Assembly (NCBI GenBank): GCA_040387475.1
Contig: JAZKDT010000008.1
Location: 1 to 64,000, forward strand
Direction of reading: 5' to 3'
Source of the DNA: UBA4416 sp040387475
GTDB lineage: Bacteria > Bacteroidota > Bacteroidia > B-17B0 > Aurantibacillaceae
DNA length: 64,000 nt
Part shown: positions 7,296 through 17,950 of the stretch, in pieces
Numbering within the stretch: the first letter of the stretch is position 1
Layout of the letters: every line of letters starts with the position of its first letter
Program-made: the position numbers and the translations under genes
Notes under the pieces: generated by a model
Database searches by the model: none
What the model was told of the DNA's origin: nothing
Seen by the model: only the letters and a program-made list of their open reading frames with translations

Positions 7296-7835
7296 TTAAG
7301 CGATTTGAGAAGGTTGAGCTTTTCTCTTTAAGATCAAAGCGCTAATAAGAGAAACAATTAATCCAACAGGTAAAATTTCCATATAGGTAAACAACGCAAA
7401 AAATACCGGACTTTTATACATCTCCTTATAGCCGGCCATTTCTGTAATTTGCGCATCGATCATCTGTTGCGATGCACCGCTTTTTGTCATCTGATCAATC
7501 ATATTTTGGCTATATTTTTCCATAAAATCAGGAAACAGAAAATTATACTCAAGCGCCCAGGTGATTACGTAGCAGGTAGACCCTATTAATGCAATATACA
7601 AACCAATTTGAAATGCTTTTCCAAAAGTCACGAGTCCGTTATTGTAATGATCCCTGTAATTTTTAACAGCTACAAATATAAAGGAGAACGCTACCAACAT
7701 ACAGGCATAACCAACCACCATGCTTGAGCTACCCTCAAAATCAGGATGCTTACTACAATACAACATGCTAAAGAACATAAAGGTGCTTACCAAAACACCC
7801 GAAATAGCTCCGAATACTAATACATTTTTTTTCAT
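7296..7835 (-). CDS. DUF4199 family membrane protein
   Basis: The 179-residue protein has four predicted transmembrane helices: residues about 5-25, 38-58, 72-95, and 145-167. A hydrophilic loop with MIDQMTKSGASQQMIDAQIT lies between the third and fourth. The pattern (first helix with GAISGVL, YGxAFQIGL-like third helix, loop ending MYKSPVFFALFTYMEILP, basic tail) is that of DUF4199, found widely in Bacteroidota and of unknown function. It sits upstream of the VOC gene and downstream of a divergent-looking LuxR gene on the same strand. A -7-like box lies 30 bp upstream of the start. Confidence 0.8.
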   Translation of the reverse strand: MKKNVLVFGAISGVLVSTFMFFSMLYCSKHPDFEGSSSMVVGYACMLVAFSFIFVAVKNYRDHYNNGLVTFGKAFQIGLYIALIGSTCYVITWALEYNFLFPDFMEKYSQNMIDQMTKSGASQQMIDAQITEMAGYKEMYKSPVFFALFTYMEILPVGLIVSLISALILKRKAQPSQIA

Positions 7836-7864
7836 TTCATTTTTTTTAAGGGGTTAATATGGTG

Positions 7865-7872
7865 CAAATTTA
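7865..7872 (-). promoter_or_regulatory. Probable -7 box for the DUF4199-VOC transcript
   Basis: The reverse strand reads TAAATTTG, matching TAnnTTTG, 30 bp before the ATG. No TTG at the usual distance upstream was found, so this is half a promoter. Confidence 0.4.
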
Positions 7873-7954
7873 CCAGGTCAAAAGCCAGTTATCGTCATAC
7901 TTTAGGATGATTTTAGCATTAGAAATTGCTTCCATACTAAAGTAGGAGAGAAGT

Positions 7955-8446
7955 TTACATAATGATATTCAATCGTTTAGCTTTTTCTACCGCCTGTGTT
8001 CGTCTTTTTACGTCCAGTTTTACAAATAAATTCGAACTATGTGTTTTAATGGTATTTAATGACACAAATAATTGATCTGCAATTTCCTGGTTACTTAGTC
8101 CTTTCGACATTAATTGCAAAACTTCCAACTCTCGTTTACTGATCTCTAGCTTATTGAATTCAACCTCATTAAATGTAAACTCCGTATTAGGCGTTATTAA
8201 AATCTCCTTTTCGACAATAATTTCTTTCTCTATAATAACCGTGTTGGTTTTTGGTTTGGCCAATTTAAGTGCTAACCATATCCCCAATCCGGTAAAAATA
8301 AAAGCAATGGCTCCAATATAAATTTCTAGTGAATGATTGATTATGATATAACGTAACTCCAGCCATTTCAATAAAAACAATAACATCGCCATGGATATGC
8401 CATAAAGTATAACCTGTTTATGTTTTGAAAAGAAACTGCTTGTCAT
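7955..8446 (-). CDS. Membrane-anchored LuxR-type transcriptional regulator
   Basis: The 163-residue protein has two N-terminal transmembrane helices (about residues 12-32 and 40-60), a Lys/Glu-rich linker (IIEKEIIVEKEILI) and a C-terminal LuxR helix-turn-helix (about 100-163). The HTH shows the usual SKRELEVLQLMSKGLSNQEIA block and VSLNTIKTHSSNLFVKL recognition-helix region. It lacks a receiver domain, so it is not a classical response regulator; DNA binding would occur from the membrane or after release. Its position beside a DUF4199 gene suggests a functional link, which I infer only from adjacency. Confidence 0.85.
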   Translation of the reverse strand: MTSSFFSKHKQVILYGISMAMLLFLLKWLELRYIIINHSLEIYIGAIAFIFTGLGIWLALKLAKPKTNTVIIEKEIIVEKEILITPNTEFTFNEVEFNKLEISKRELEVLQLMSKGLSNQEIADQLFVSLNTIKTHSSNLFVKLDVKRRTQAVEKAKRLNIIM

Positions 8447-8456
8447 GATAACAACA

Positions 8457-8464
8457 CAAAGATA
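8457..8464 (-). promoter_or_regulatory. Probable -7 box for the LuxR gene
   Basis: The reverse strand reads TATCTTTG (TAnnTTTG) 10 bp before the ATG, giving a predicted leader of only about 5 bases. The -33 TTG is not evident. Confidence 0.4.
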
Positions 8465-8550
8465 ATTGTTTTGGAAAGTAAAGTAAATTTAATTCATTTC
8501 CTGCAAATCCATAAAACTTAAAGCGAAATCGGGGTAAAATACTTTAGCAA

Positions 8551-8577
8551 AAAAGGCTACTGTAACAGTAGCCTTTT
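8551..8577 (-). terminator. Rho-independent terminator of the adhesin gene
   Basis: A perfect 12-bp stem (AAAAGGCTACTG with CAGTAGCCTTTT) with a 3-base loop begins 3 bp past the adhesin stop. The A/T ends of the stem make it able to work in both directions, though nothing ends against it from the left. Confidence 0.8.
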
Positions 8578-8580
8578 AAT

Positions 8581-11500
8581 TTATCTTACAATTAACACAT
8601 ACCCGGGAGCCATATGTTCCTTATCTTTTTTATCAATTACTTTTATGATATAGAAATAGGTTGCGTCGGGACAATTTTCTCCGTTACTCGCTTTTCCATC
8701 CCAGGATGCGTTTAATACATCCCAACTGTATAATAATTGTCCCCAACGGTTATAAATAGAGCCTTCGGCTGATTTTACACCGGTTGTTTTTATTTTAAAA
8801 ACATCATTGGCTCCATCGTTATTTGGAGAAAAAACGTTCGGTATTTCAATAGTAAAACCATTTTCAACGGTTATCACTCTTTGTGTAGTGTCCGAACATA
8901 AACTGGAACTGGCAATTAATACAACTGTGTAAGTTCCTTCCGTGTCAAAAACCGTATTGGTGTTGGTGCTTGTAGAAACGCTTCCGTTCCCAAAATCCCA
9001 ACTGTACGTGGTAGCTCCTGAACTGCCATTTGTAAAGTTAACTGTTAAAGGTGCTTCGCCCATGGTTGTATCTGGGGTAAAGGCCGCTGTTACGTTACCC
9101 TGACTAACATTTACGGTTGCGGTTTGTGAACAACCGGAACCCGCATTAGTAACTGTTAACGTGTATACTCCTGTAGAAGCAACTATTGGCATTGAAGTGT
9201 TTCCCCCTGAGATAATACTTTCTGCATTTGGCCCCGACCAATTATAGGTGACAGCATCTGTTGTCGTGGATGTTCCTAATAAGGTTACCGAATTTGAACT
9301 GCAAGGAATAACGGTTGCAGCTCCCGCATTGGCATCTGGCTGTAATACATCATTTACAATAGTTACAACTGTGTCTGTTTTACATCCGTTCACCGCATCG
9401 GTTACCGTTGCTGTATAATCTCCGGCCACAGTAACAACCAAAGGATTCGCAGCTGGTCCGGTTGGCGTTATCCAGCTCGTTGAAGAAGATCCGTTAGCCG
9501 TTAAAGTTGTACTTCCCAGCGAACAATTAATGATCGTGCTACTCGCTGTTGCTGTTAGAGTAGGCAAGGTAGTATTTGTTCCAACTGATGAAACAGACAT
9601 TGTTGTACAACCGTTTACCGGATCGGTTGCAACCAGGGTATAAATGCCGGCTGCATTTGCCGTAATGGAAGACCCGGTTGTACTTCCTGTAATACCAGGC
9701 CCCGTCCACGAGTAAGTACTTGATGAAGGTATGGCCGTTGATGTGATAGTAACTGTGCTAAACAAGCAGGTGATTGATACACTTGGTGTTATAGTTAAAG
9801 CGGGAGAAGCGGTATTGACATTGACTGCTACCTGCGGTAAATTAGTACTACAGTTATTAACCGTATTAGTGATCACACAAGTATAGTTTCCTGAGGCGGT
9901 AAACGTTGGGTTTGCCGTATTGCCACCAGACGCAGGAGCAGGACTCCATTGGTAAGTTACACCGGTTACAGTAGTAGTTAAAGAAACACCTGGTGCGGGA
10001 TCCGAACAGCTAACTGTTGCGACAGATGCGGATAAAGTAAATGTTGGCGTATTTGCATCGGCAGTTATTGAAACTGTTCCTAAGGCAGATATACATCCAT
10101 TGACAGAATTAGTTGCCGTAACAGTAAACACACCGTTACCTCCCACACTCGGATTACTGATGCCTGTATTACTGATAGTTCCCGTTGCCGGAGAAGTCCA
10201 GCTGTAAGTTGTAGCAGGATCAGCATTGCTGGTTGCAGAAATAACGACTGAAGGTGCCGAGCAAGTTGTAGTAAATGCATTTGTGGATAAAGACATCGTT
10301 GGTACGGTTGTATTTGTTGGAACATTTACCGTATAACTGTTGGAGCACCCGTTTGCCGTATTCGTCATGGCTACCACATAATTTCCGCCGCTACCGATAG
10401 TTGGAGAAAGCGTATTTGCGCCTGATACAACGGTTGGCCCTGACCAGCTATAAGTTACATTGGTAGCTGGTGTTATGGTAGAACTAATGCTGATAGAAGT
10501 ACTTGAGCAGGTAATGGAAGAAGCCGGAGTAGCAGTGGCAGTTGGTGCAGTTGTATTTAAGGTCACAGCAACCATTGGAACGTTAGTGCTACAACCATTT
10601 ACTGTATTTGTAACCAAACAGGTATAATTACCGGCGGCTGTAAACGTTGGACTTGATGTATTACCTCCTGTATTTGGTGCGGGCGACCATACATAACTTA
10701 TTCCGGAGGGCGTTGTAGAAATGGTAACACCTGGAGTTGGAGTAGTGCAGTTAACAGTAGTAGCGTTTGCAGACAAGGTAAATGTTGGAACGTTGGCATC
10801 GGTTGCCACATTAACTGTTGCCTGAGCCGATGAACAACCGTTGACTGTGTTAGTTACAGCTACTGTAAATACCCCGCTTCCGCCTAAACTTGGAGTACTG
10901 ACAGAAGTATTATTGATTGTTCCGCTACCCGGAGCGGTCCACGTATACGTGGTATTAGGATTTGAGCTGGCAGTAGCCGTCACCGTAGTATTGGGTGAAG
11001 AACAGGTGGTTGTGACCGAAGTAACACTTAAGCTAATGGTTGGCACAATGGTGTTTGATGGAACCGTTACATTAGTTGTTCCGGTAACTCCCGAACAGCC
11101 ATTAACCGTATTGGTGATAGTAACCGAGTAACTACCGCCGGCTCCTACTGCAGGATTAGCAGTATTAGCACCCGATAAAATATTTGGACCCGTCCACGAG
11201 TATGTATAATTAGCTCCCGTTGGAGTTGAGCTTAGTGTTAAACTTGTTGTGTTACAGGTTATGCTGGAAGAAGCTGCAATACTGGCCACTGCATTCACCG
11301 GTGTTGTATTAGTTGGCACAACAACAGGATAAGATTGAGAACAGCTTGCGGTATTTGTTATCGTGATCGTATAAGTTCCGCCGGATGATACTGTAGTCGC
11401 TGATGATGTTGGCGATGCAATTGTTCCGGGTCCTGTCCATGAATATGTAAGCGGTGATATAGTAGACGTGATGCTTACCCCAACAGACAAATTGGAACAG

Positions 11501-12287
11501 GTGATAGAGGATGTGACGCTGCCAACCGTTCCATTTGGCGTGCCCGCGCTTGGCAACACCTGAACAGTAGACGTAGAAAAACAACCTGTTCCAGGATTGG
11601 TTGCTGTTAAAGTGTAAGTTCCTGCACCACCCACACTCGTGGTATTGGTTGTAGCGCCACTGCTCCAATTTAAGTTAGAACCTGCAGTTGCATTACCCGT
11701 TAATGTTACGGAAGGTGCAGCACAGGTAATTACCTGGTTTGAGCCCGCGGTAACCGTTGGCGTAGTTAAATTATTGGTCACTGTACCAACTGCCGAAACT
11801 GTACTGGAACAGCCGGTTAAAATACTTGTGGTCACCAACGAATAATTTCCGGTAACAGTTGCTGTAATATTCGCAGAAGTAGTACTTCCTAAAATTCCCG
11901 GACCAGACCAACTATACGTTACGCCCGTCGACGGGCCACCTGTTAAAATCGTAGATGTTTGAGCACAGGTTAGAGTGCCGTTGGTAGCCGAAGCTGTGGG
12001 CACTGTTGTATTGATGTTAGTGGCAAGTGTTGTTGAATATGTACAACCGGCTGTACTCATTACAGTTAATGTGTAGGTTCCCGATCCTTGCCCTACAGCA
12101 TTTTGAGAATTGACGCCACTTGAAATGGAACTTCCGCCCGGTGCAGTCCACGTATACGAGGCGCCTGCCAAATTGGAATTTAAATTAACGGTTGGTGTAG
12201 CACAGGTAATCGTTCCGCTCGTGCTGGTTGTAGAAGTAGGAATTGCATTAACGGTTATAGTTCTTACAGCCGTATTTACGCATCCAT
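8581..12287 (-). CDS. Giant T9SS-secreted adhesin, C-terminal part (after assembly gap)
   Basis: This is the downstream part of one gene whose start is at 15328; an N gap and not a stop separates the pieces. It holds about thirteen Ig-like modules of 75-80 residues, each with one central Cys (ITC, TTTC, VNC) and one near its end in N.VNGCS. Modules 5-6-7 and 8-9-10 match as triplets, a higher-order duplication. A PKD domain follows (PLTVNFTNGSSG, then YSWDFGNG). The end is a CHU_C gliding-associated domain (IPNVFSPNNDGANDVF, YNRWGQLLY, ATYFYIIKV), the type B signal for T9SS export. The protein is expected on the cell surface or released. Composition is Thr/Ser/Asn/Val-rich. Confidence 0.9.
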
Positions 12288-12297
12288 NNNNNNNNNN
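12288..12297. other. Assembly gap (10 Ns) inside the adhesin gene
   Basis: Ten Ns break the reading frame in an Ig-like repeat. The flanking frames differ by one, so the true length is unknown; ten is probably a placeholder. Both sides end in near-identical module sequence (VRTITVN), so repeat collapse is likely and whole modules may be missing. Confidence 0.95.
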
Positions 12298-15200
12298 CTG
12301 TCCATGTATAAGAACTGGCGCCGGTTCCATTTAAAGTAATTGACTGCCCATTACAGATGACAGAGTTTGTTGTTGTTGACGAGACGGTAGGTAAATTATT
12401 GACAGTTATAGTTCTTACCGCTGTATTTGTGCAGCCTGCAGTTGTACCCGTAACCGTATAGGTGGTGGTAGTTGTAGGGAAAAAGGCAACGCCATTTGTT
12501 ATTCCACCCGACCAGGTATAGGTTGTTGCTCCGGTGCCACTTAATGTAGTCGAATTACCTAAACAAATGACCGAATTGGTAGCCGTTGTGTTAACCGTTG
12601 GAGTAGGAGTGACTGTTATTGTTCTTACAGCAGAATTGGTACATCCGGTAACCGCATTAGTACCTATTACGGTGTATGTTGCTGTTACTGTGGGTGTAAA
12701 CGCAACGCCGTCAGAAACACCATTGGTCCAGGTGTAAGTTGAAGCACCTGCTCCACTAAGCGTGGTGGAATTACCATCACAAATAATTGAACCCGTCGTT
12801 GTTGACGATACCGATGGTTTTGCATTAACAGTAACGGAATAAGTTGCGGTGTTTGTACAACCATTGGCTGCCGTTGCCGTTACTGTATAATTTGTTCCGG
12901 TTGTTGGAGAAGCGGTTACAGCGGTTCCAGTTGAAGTGCTGAGGGTCGCAGCGGGCGACCATGTATACGTACTGGCTCCGCTAACGGTGAGTGCAGTGCT
13001 ACTTCCGTTACAAATAGTATTTGTTCCCGCCGGTATAATAGTTGGAATTGTATTGACTGTTACATTACTGACGGCCGTATTTGTACAGCCGTTAGCAGCC
13101 GTACCAATGACGGAATACGTTATACTACCCGTTGGTGCAACTGTAAAAGAGTTAGCTGTGCTACCTGTGCTCCACGAATAACTGCTGGCTCCACCACCGG
13201 TTAAGGTAGTTGTTTGCGTACCACAATTAACAATAGCCGCGCCGGCATTTATAGAAACGCTTGGCGCAGCCAACATAGTCACTGTTTTTGTAAGAGTTTG
13301 TTTATAACCACAAACTCCACCTACATAACAGGTGTAGGTCATTGTTGTTCCGGGCGCTACAGAAATAGTTTGAGTTGTTTCTCCCGTTGGTTCCCAGGTA
13401 TACCCTGTAGCCCCAGAAGGTGCCGTTAGAATGGAACTTTGTCCCGGACAAATACTTCCGGGTACTGCGGTAATTGCCGGAAATGCCACTCCGGCAATAG
13501 CCTGAATATTATAATTACAAATATTTCCTCCCCAACCGTCAACCATTAAATAATAGTTATTACCAACTGTTAAACTGGTTGCATTTACGGTATAGGTACC
13601 TATTCCTTCCTGGAAAGAAGATACTGGAGTAAAACTCGAACAATTTGTTCCGCTGAATATCTGCATCTGAACGCCCTGGTTACCGGGTGTATTCACCCAA
13701 CAGTCGTATACACTCACCTGTAATGCAATAGTAGGGCTGGCCGCTGTAAATTTGATCCAGGAATTATTTTCAATATTTACATCGATAGCTGGCGAAGAAT
13801 AAACACCGGGTGTTGTTCCAGGAAAAGGATAATAACCAAATATGCCACCAGTATTTGTGCCATTAGGCTGATCAACTCCTGCAGAAGTTTCATTATTTCC
13901 AAACATTTGCCCGGTTCCTGTTCCCGGCCTGTCAGGTGTAAAAGCCGGGCTTGTTGACGCAGAGTATCCGTTAATATCACATATATATAAAGCGTTGGCA
14001 CATAAATCATTCGTTGGTGCCTGAACGCAAATTCCAAAATCACCGGATGACCCTCCCCAACCCCAATATCTCAAATATACGGTCGTTCCCGGCGTTAAAC
14101 CGGTTGCGTTAATGTAAGGCAAAAAATCATTCGCTGTCCCGGGGTAGTTATAAATACCGGCAGTCCCATCAGCATCATCAGAGCAGGCTATTTGGGTAAG
14201 ACTGGCACATGACCCGGTATAGAGTGCCATTACACCATCCGTAACAACTGTGCCGGTTAAATTAGGTTGTGGTGTAATGCATATATTTCCACTGGCCGGA
14301 ACAATAATGGCAAACCATACATCTTTAGTAGTGGCTCCAAAACCACCCGTACCGCCTAAGCAATTTGTGGGTGAAGGTGCAGCTGCAGTTAACGTGGCGC
14401 CCACATTTGAAAAGGTTGAATAGTTACAATCAGCGGTTACAGCCGGAAGCAATATTGCGCCACACGGTTCGTCATTTGGTTGAGTTCCGACAATGATACT
14501 ATTTCCGGAAACACATACGCTAAATGAATTCCCTGCAGTAGAATAATAATCGTAAACCCTGAAAAAATATTGAACTCCGGGTGTTAAACCAGTTGCAGTT
14601 GTTGTTTCTGTTTGTCCTGAAAAAGTATTATCGGTACAACTGATCGATGTAAATGCTGCGCAACTTCCATCGTATAATTCAATCACGGCATCCATTCCGC
14701 TGGAGCCCGCTACCTGAATTGTTTGGGTATAATTGGTTGCAGTAAATGTATACCATACATCATCATTTGATGTACCTGAACACGCAGGATACAGGGTTTG
14801 CGTAGTGGCTCCATAGGTCGTTCCCGCAGTTTGCACGCAAGCAGCATTTACTGGCAAATTAATGGCATTTGCGCAATTATTATTGGCAGGAGCGGCTGGT
14901 GCGTTATTTAAACACATTGTAAACGTTCCTGCCCCTGAGCCTGCAAAATAATGATACACCCTTACATAATATGTATTTCCAACCGTTAAACCAGAGGCAA
15001 CCATGGATTCTGCCTGACCAGATAACGTGTTATCAACACAGCTACCGGAAATTAAAGAAGAACAGGTTCCTGAAAAAAACTGTAATACCGCATCATACGA
15101 AGCGGATCCGGTAACGGTTAATGAATGACTGGTTGCCGTAGCAACAAACCTGTACCATGAATCGTCATCCGCGTTACCAACACATCCCACAATGTTTTGA

Positions 15201-15328
15201 GAAGTACCGGGCGTACCTGTAACACAAACACCATTGGTGAGTAGTACAGCACCCGAACAGTTCTCGCCCTGTGATCTGGCAACATTAAACGACAACACCA
15301 ATAAAAAGGCAATATAAATTTTCTGCAT
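12298..15328 (-). CDS. Giant T9SS-secreted adhesin, N-terminal part (before assembly gap)
   Basis: The start at 15328 gives a signal peptide (MQKIYIAFLLVLSFNVARSQ); an upstream in-frame ATG at 15400 would prepend 24 polar residues and is rejected. Four domains of the bacterial pre-peptidase C-terminal or CUB-like kind come first: ENCSGAVLL..., NNNCANAINL..., NDEPCGAILL... and TNDLCANALY.... They share DDSWYRF / DDVWYTF and YYVRVYHY-type strands and paired cysteines. From about residue 620 there are six Ig-like modules with CNG or CDGNS, TYTW and NGCTNTA elements, running into the gap. It is likely a surface adhesin for attachment or gliding. It is co-directional with, and 37 bp after, the small secreted gene at 15366. 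Confidence 0.88.
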
Positions 15329-15365
15329 ACGACGATGTATAAGATTGATTTGGATTAACTGGAAA

Positions 15366-15737
15366 TTATTTAGTAATGGTTTCTCCTTTTGTATATTCAA
15401 GAGGTGTTAAACCCTGGCTGATGATTGTACGTTTAAGTACAGGAGGACTGAATTCTTTTTGATTCTCGCTAACGACCTGTTGTTCCTTTGTAATAACAAT
15501 AATTTGTCCGGCACTTTTTTCGGTCTTGTACTTTACTTTTGCTTCGGTAACAAATTCAAGTGCTGCTAAAGCTAGTTGTAACTCATCCAGTTTTGATGGA
15601 GTGGCACTTCCCTCAAATGTATAGTAGTGAGTTTTAATGATTTCTTTCTTAATACCTGAAGTATTACGTTGTTGTGAAAATGAAAAATGTGATAGAAAAA
15701 TAAAGAGTAGCAGAAAAGGAAGAGAGGCTTTTTTCAT
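15366..15737 (-). CDS. Small secreted protein upstream of the adhesin
   Basis: The start at 15737 places a signal peptide at the N-terminus (KKASLPFLLLFIFLSHFSFSQQ); an earlier ATG at 15764 adds nine residues. The 123-residue product is unrecognised. A segment with PSKLDELQLALAALEFVTEAKVKYK followed by AGQIIVITKE has the beta-alpha-beta feel of heavy-metal-associated-like or SPOR-sized domains described in Bacteroidota secreted proteins, but no metal Cys pair is present. It is the first gene of the unit that continues into the giant adhesin, so it may assist adhesin function; that is inference from spacing (37 bp). Confidence 0.65.
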   Translation of the reverse strand: MKKASLPFLLLFIFLSHFSFSQQRNTSGIKKEIIKTHYYTFEGSATPSKLDELQLALAALEFVTEAKVKYKTEKSAGQIIVITKEQQVVSENQKEFSPPVLKRTIISQGLTPLEYTKGETITK

Positions 15738-15761
15738 CTGATTTTTGAATAGGTTTAAACA

Positions 15762-15769
15762 CAAAAATA
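15762..15769 (-). promoter_or_regulatory. Possible -7 box for the adhesin operon
   Basis: The reverse strand reads TATTTTTG, matching TAnnTTTG, 24 bp before the ATG at 15737. No convincing -33 TTG was seen at 17-22 bp. Confidence 0.35.
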
Positions 15770-15967
15770 TACCAATTTTTCTACAGAATAGAACTCCTAA
15801 TTGTTAAAAACAGATTAAATCAATTTAGTAAATAAGCGAATGAGTAAAACTATACTTACATTGAGAGAATGAAATAAAATGATAGTGAAGAATTTTGACA
15901 GGATTTTTAGAAATATTTCGGCATAAAACAGACTAAAAACAACGTCAAATACCAAAAAAATACAGTT

Positions 15968-15996
15968 TTTGTATTAAAACAATTTAATTATATTTG
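15968..15996 (+). promoter_or_regulatory. Promoter of the SPOR-domain gene
   Basis: TTTG at 15968-15971, a 17-bp spacer and TATATTTG at 15989-15996 fit the Bacteroidetes promoter consensus. The predicted start lies about 15 bases before the ATG at 16017. It is in the divergent region shared with the adhesin operon. Confidence 0.65.
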
Positions 15997-16016
15997 TGTA
16001 ATTACAAATTTGATAT

Positions 16017-16898
16017 ATGAAAAAACTATTAACATTTTTAGCACTTACAACCTTTACTATTTCCTTTTCCCAAATTACGATCATTGGGAATTTCCCCACA
16101 TCTGCAAATTCGGGATCTACGATAGAAGCAGATGTTAAAATCAGTAAAGGAACTGTAGGCAATTTTGCTAAATATCAAATGGATGTTCCTGGCGGAATTA
16201 CAATTTCGGCCATTGAGGTAAAAGGAGGTAACTTCACATTTGAAAATCAACGTGCTAAAATAGTGTGGGTATCGGTTCCAAGTGATCCCGAATTCACCAT
16301 AAAATTAAAAGTGTCGGTTGGCTCGGATGCGCCTGCATCAGCTACATTTGCTCAAAAATTTTATTATTTAGAGAATAATGAGAAAAAAGAAATTGAAGCT
16401 ACTCCTGTTATTATTGCAATAGGCGGTGGAAGCGGTGTAGCTGCTACCACTCCAACAGAAACCAAGCCAGTGGAACCAGTTGCAACTACACCTGTTGAGA
16501 CCAAACCGGTTGAAACTGTTGCCAGTACTCCGGTAGAAACTAAGCCTGTAGAAACAGTGGCAAGTACGCCGGTAGAGACAAAACCCGTAGAAACAGTTGC
16601 CAGTACGCCAGTAGAAACCAAGCCGGTAGAAACAGCTCCTGTTAAAAAAACAACAGCTCCTACATCTGAAGCGGGTATGACGTTTAAAGTTCAAATCGGC
16701 GCTTTTACATCTCAACCTAGTAAAGGTAGATATGCCGGACTTCCTAACCTGACTATTGATATGGTTAATGGAATGTATAAAGTAACCACCGGAAAATTTA
16801 CTTCTAAGGAAGAAGCGGTTAAATATCGTGACCAATTACAATCTAAAGGTTTTTCCGGATTTATTGCAAAATATAAAGACGGAGTTCGCGTTAATTAA
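16017..16898 (+). CDS. Secreted SPOR-domain protein with 13-residue Pro/Thr/Glu repeats
   Basis: The 293-residue protein has a signal peptide (residues 1-19), a beta-rich domain to about residue 135 (cohesin-like in its SGSTIEADVKISKG opening and strand spacing, a weak match), a linker of five 13-residue repeats (residues 145-209, consensus TPVETKPVETVAS) and a C-terminal SPOR domain (221-293). The SPOR domain has FKVQIGAF, MYKVTTGKFTSKEEA and GFSGFIAKY. SPOR domains bind denuded peptidoglycan glycans, so the protein may sit at the periplasmic wall or division site. The next gene is a PorP/SprF protein, suggesting an envelope or T9SS context. Confidence 0.85.
   Translation: MKKLLTFLALTTFTISFSQITIIGNFPTSANSGSTIEADVKISKGTVGNFAKYQMDVPGGITISAIEVKGGNFTFENQRAKIVWVSVPSDPEFTIKLKVSVGSDAPASATFAQKFYYLENNEKKEIEATPVIIAIGGGSGVAATTPTETKPVEPVATTPVETKPVETVASTPVETKPVETVASTPVETKPVETVASTPVETKPVETAPVKKTTAPTSEAGMTFKVQIGAFTSQPSKGRYAGLPNLTIDMVNGMYKVTTGKFTSKEEAVKYRDQLQSKGFSGFIAKYKDGVRVN
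16449..16643 (+). repeat. In-frame 39-bp tandem repeats, five copies
   Basis: Five units of 39 bp encode the 13-residue linker repeats of the SPOR-domain protein. Synonymous differences between units (for example GTA/GTT for Val, ACA/ACT/ACG for Thr) show the peptide is kept while the DNA drifts, which argues for selection on the linker. Confidence 0.85.
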
Positions 16899-16936
16899 CA
16901 GGTGTTTTTCTAATTATTAAGCACTAAACCTTTATT

Positions 16937-17899
16937 TTGATTAGAAAAACTCTCATATCACTGGTGTTGATCATTGTCTCTCAAGTTGTTGTAGCGCAAC
17001 AATACCCTTGGTGGACCCAATATCGTAATAATCAAACACTATACAATCCTGCATTTTGCGGTACTAAGCGGCTGGTTGATATCCGTATCAATTATCGAAA
17101 TCAATGGACGGGTTATGATGGTTCACCAAAAACATATGCCTTAGCATTAAATACCCGACTGTGGAAAGGCAGAGTAGGAGTGGGAGGCTTTGTTTTTAGA
17201 GATAATATTGGTCCCTTTAATACAACAAACGGAAGTGTCACAGCAGCCTATCATTTAAAATTTGCTGATTCCGAATTATCACTCGGCGTTCAGGGGAATT
17301 ATATGAAAACGCGATTCAATGGTAATAGCGTTACACTTAGAAATCAACAGGATAAAGCGATCAATCAATATACTTCGGATGCTGCAGGAACGTTTGACGG
17401 TAGCTTTGGCTTATTATATTATAATGACCGTTTTCATTTGGGAGTAGGCGCTAATAACCTTTCGAGTGCCAAGTTTGAATTTTATCAAAATGATTCTTTA
17501 AAAAAATCAAAATATACAAACGCTCCGCACTATAATATTTCAGCTGGTTTTAACTGGGCCGATAACCCGGATTTTACTTTTGAAAACTCAGTGCTGGCGA
17601 TATTTGTTCCGGGCGTTCCTCTTTCATTCGATTATACATTGCGAATTCATATGAAAAAACAACTCATTGCGGGATTTAGCTTCCGTCCAAGTGACGCTAT
17701 TGCCTTGCATCTTGGATATACGATTAAAGAAAATTTTCAAATATGTTATTCTTATGATATCGTCACATCTCCCCTCCGTAAATACCAGGGTGGCTCACAT
17801 GAGATCTCGATCATTTTTTCCTCGATGTTGGGAACCGATAAAAAACGAAGAGGACTAGACAAACGATTTGTCAAACAAAAATACCCGTACCTGATTTAA
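16937..17899 (+). CDS. PorP/SprF family type IX secretion membrane protein
   Basis: PorP/SprF proteins are outer-membrane beta-barrels that partner T9SS cargo carrying type B (CHU_C) signals. The 320 residues include a signal peptide (RKTLISLVLIIVSQVVVAQQ), the family opening YPWWTQYRNNQTLYNPAFCG, then IRINYRNQWTGYDGSPKTYAL, and repeated amphipathic strands to GGSHEISIIFSSML, with a basic tail. There is no in-frame ATG: the frame closes at a TAA at 16925, so initiation must be at TTG 16937 (or ATT 16934/16940). The adhesin with a CHU_C tail lies close by on the other strand, a plausible client. Confidence 0.85.
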   Translation: MIRKTLISLVLIIVSQVVVAQQYPWWTQYRNNQTLYNPAFCGTKRLVDIRINYRNQWTGYDGSPKTYALALNTRLWKGRVGVGGFVFRDNIGPFNTTNGSVTAAYHLKFADSELSLGVQGNYMKTRFNGNSVTLRNQQDKAINQYTSDAAGTFDGSFGLLYYNDRFHLGVGANNLSSAKFEFYQNDSLKKSKYTNAPHYNISAGFNWADNPDFTFENSVLAIFVPGVPLSFDYTLRIHMKKQLIAGFSFRPSDAIALHLGYTIKENFQICYSYDIVTSPLRKYQGGSHEISIIFSSMLGTDKKRRGLDKRFVKQKYPYLI

Positions 17900-17950
17900 A
17901 AAAATGGTATGATTTTATTGGCACGCACTTAGTAACACAGTTATAACTTT

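Noticed and set aside
10841..11131. Val/Leu-rich forward frames opposite the adhesin (also 12534, 12936, 11639).
   Set aside because: Shadows of the Thr/Val-rich adhesin repeats; hydrophobic bias comes from the reversed ACT/GTT codons.
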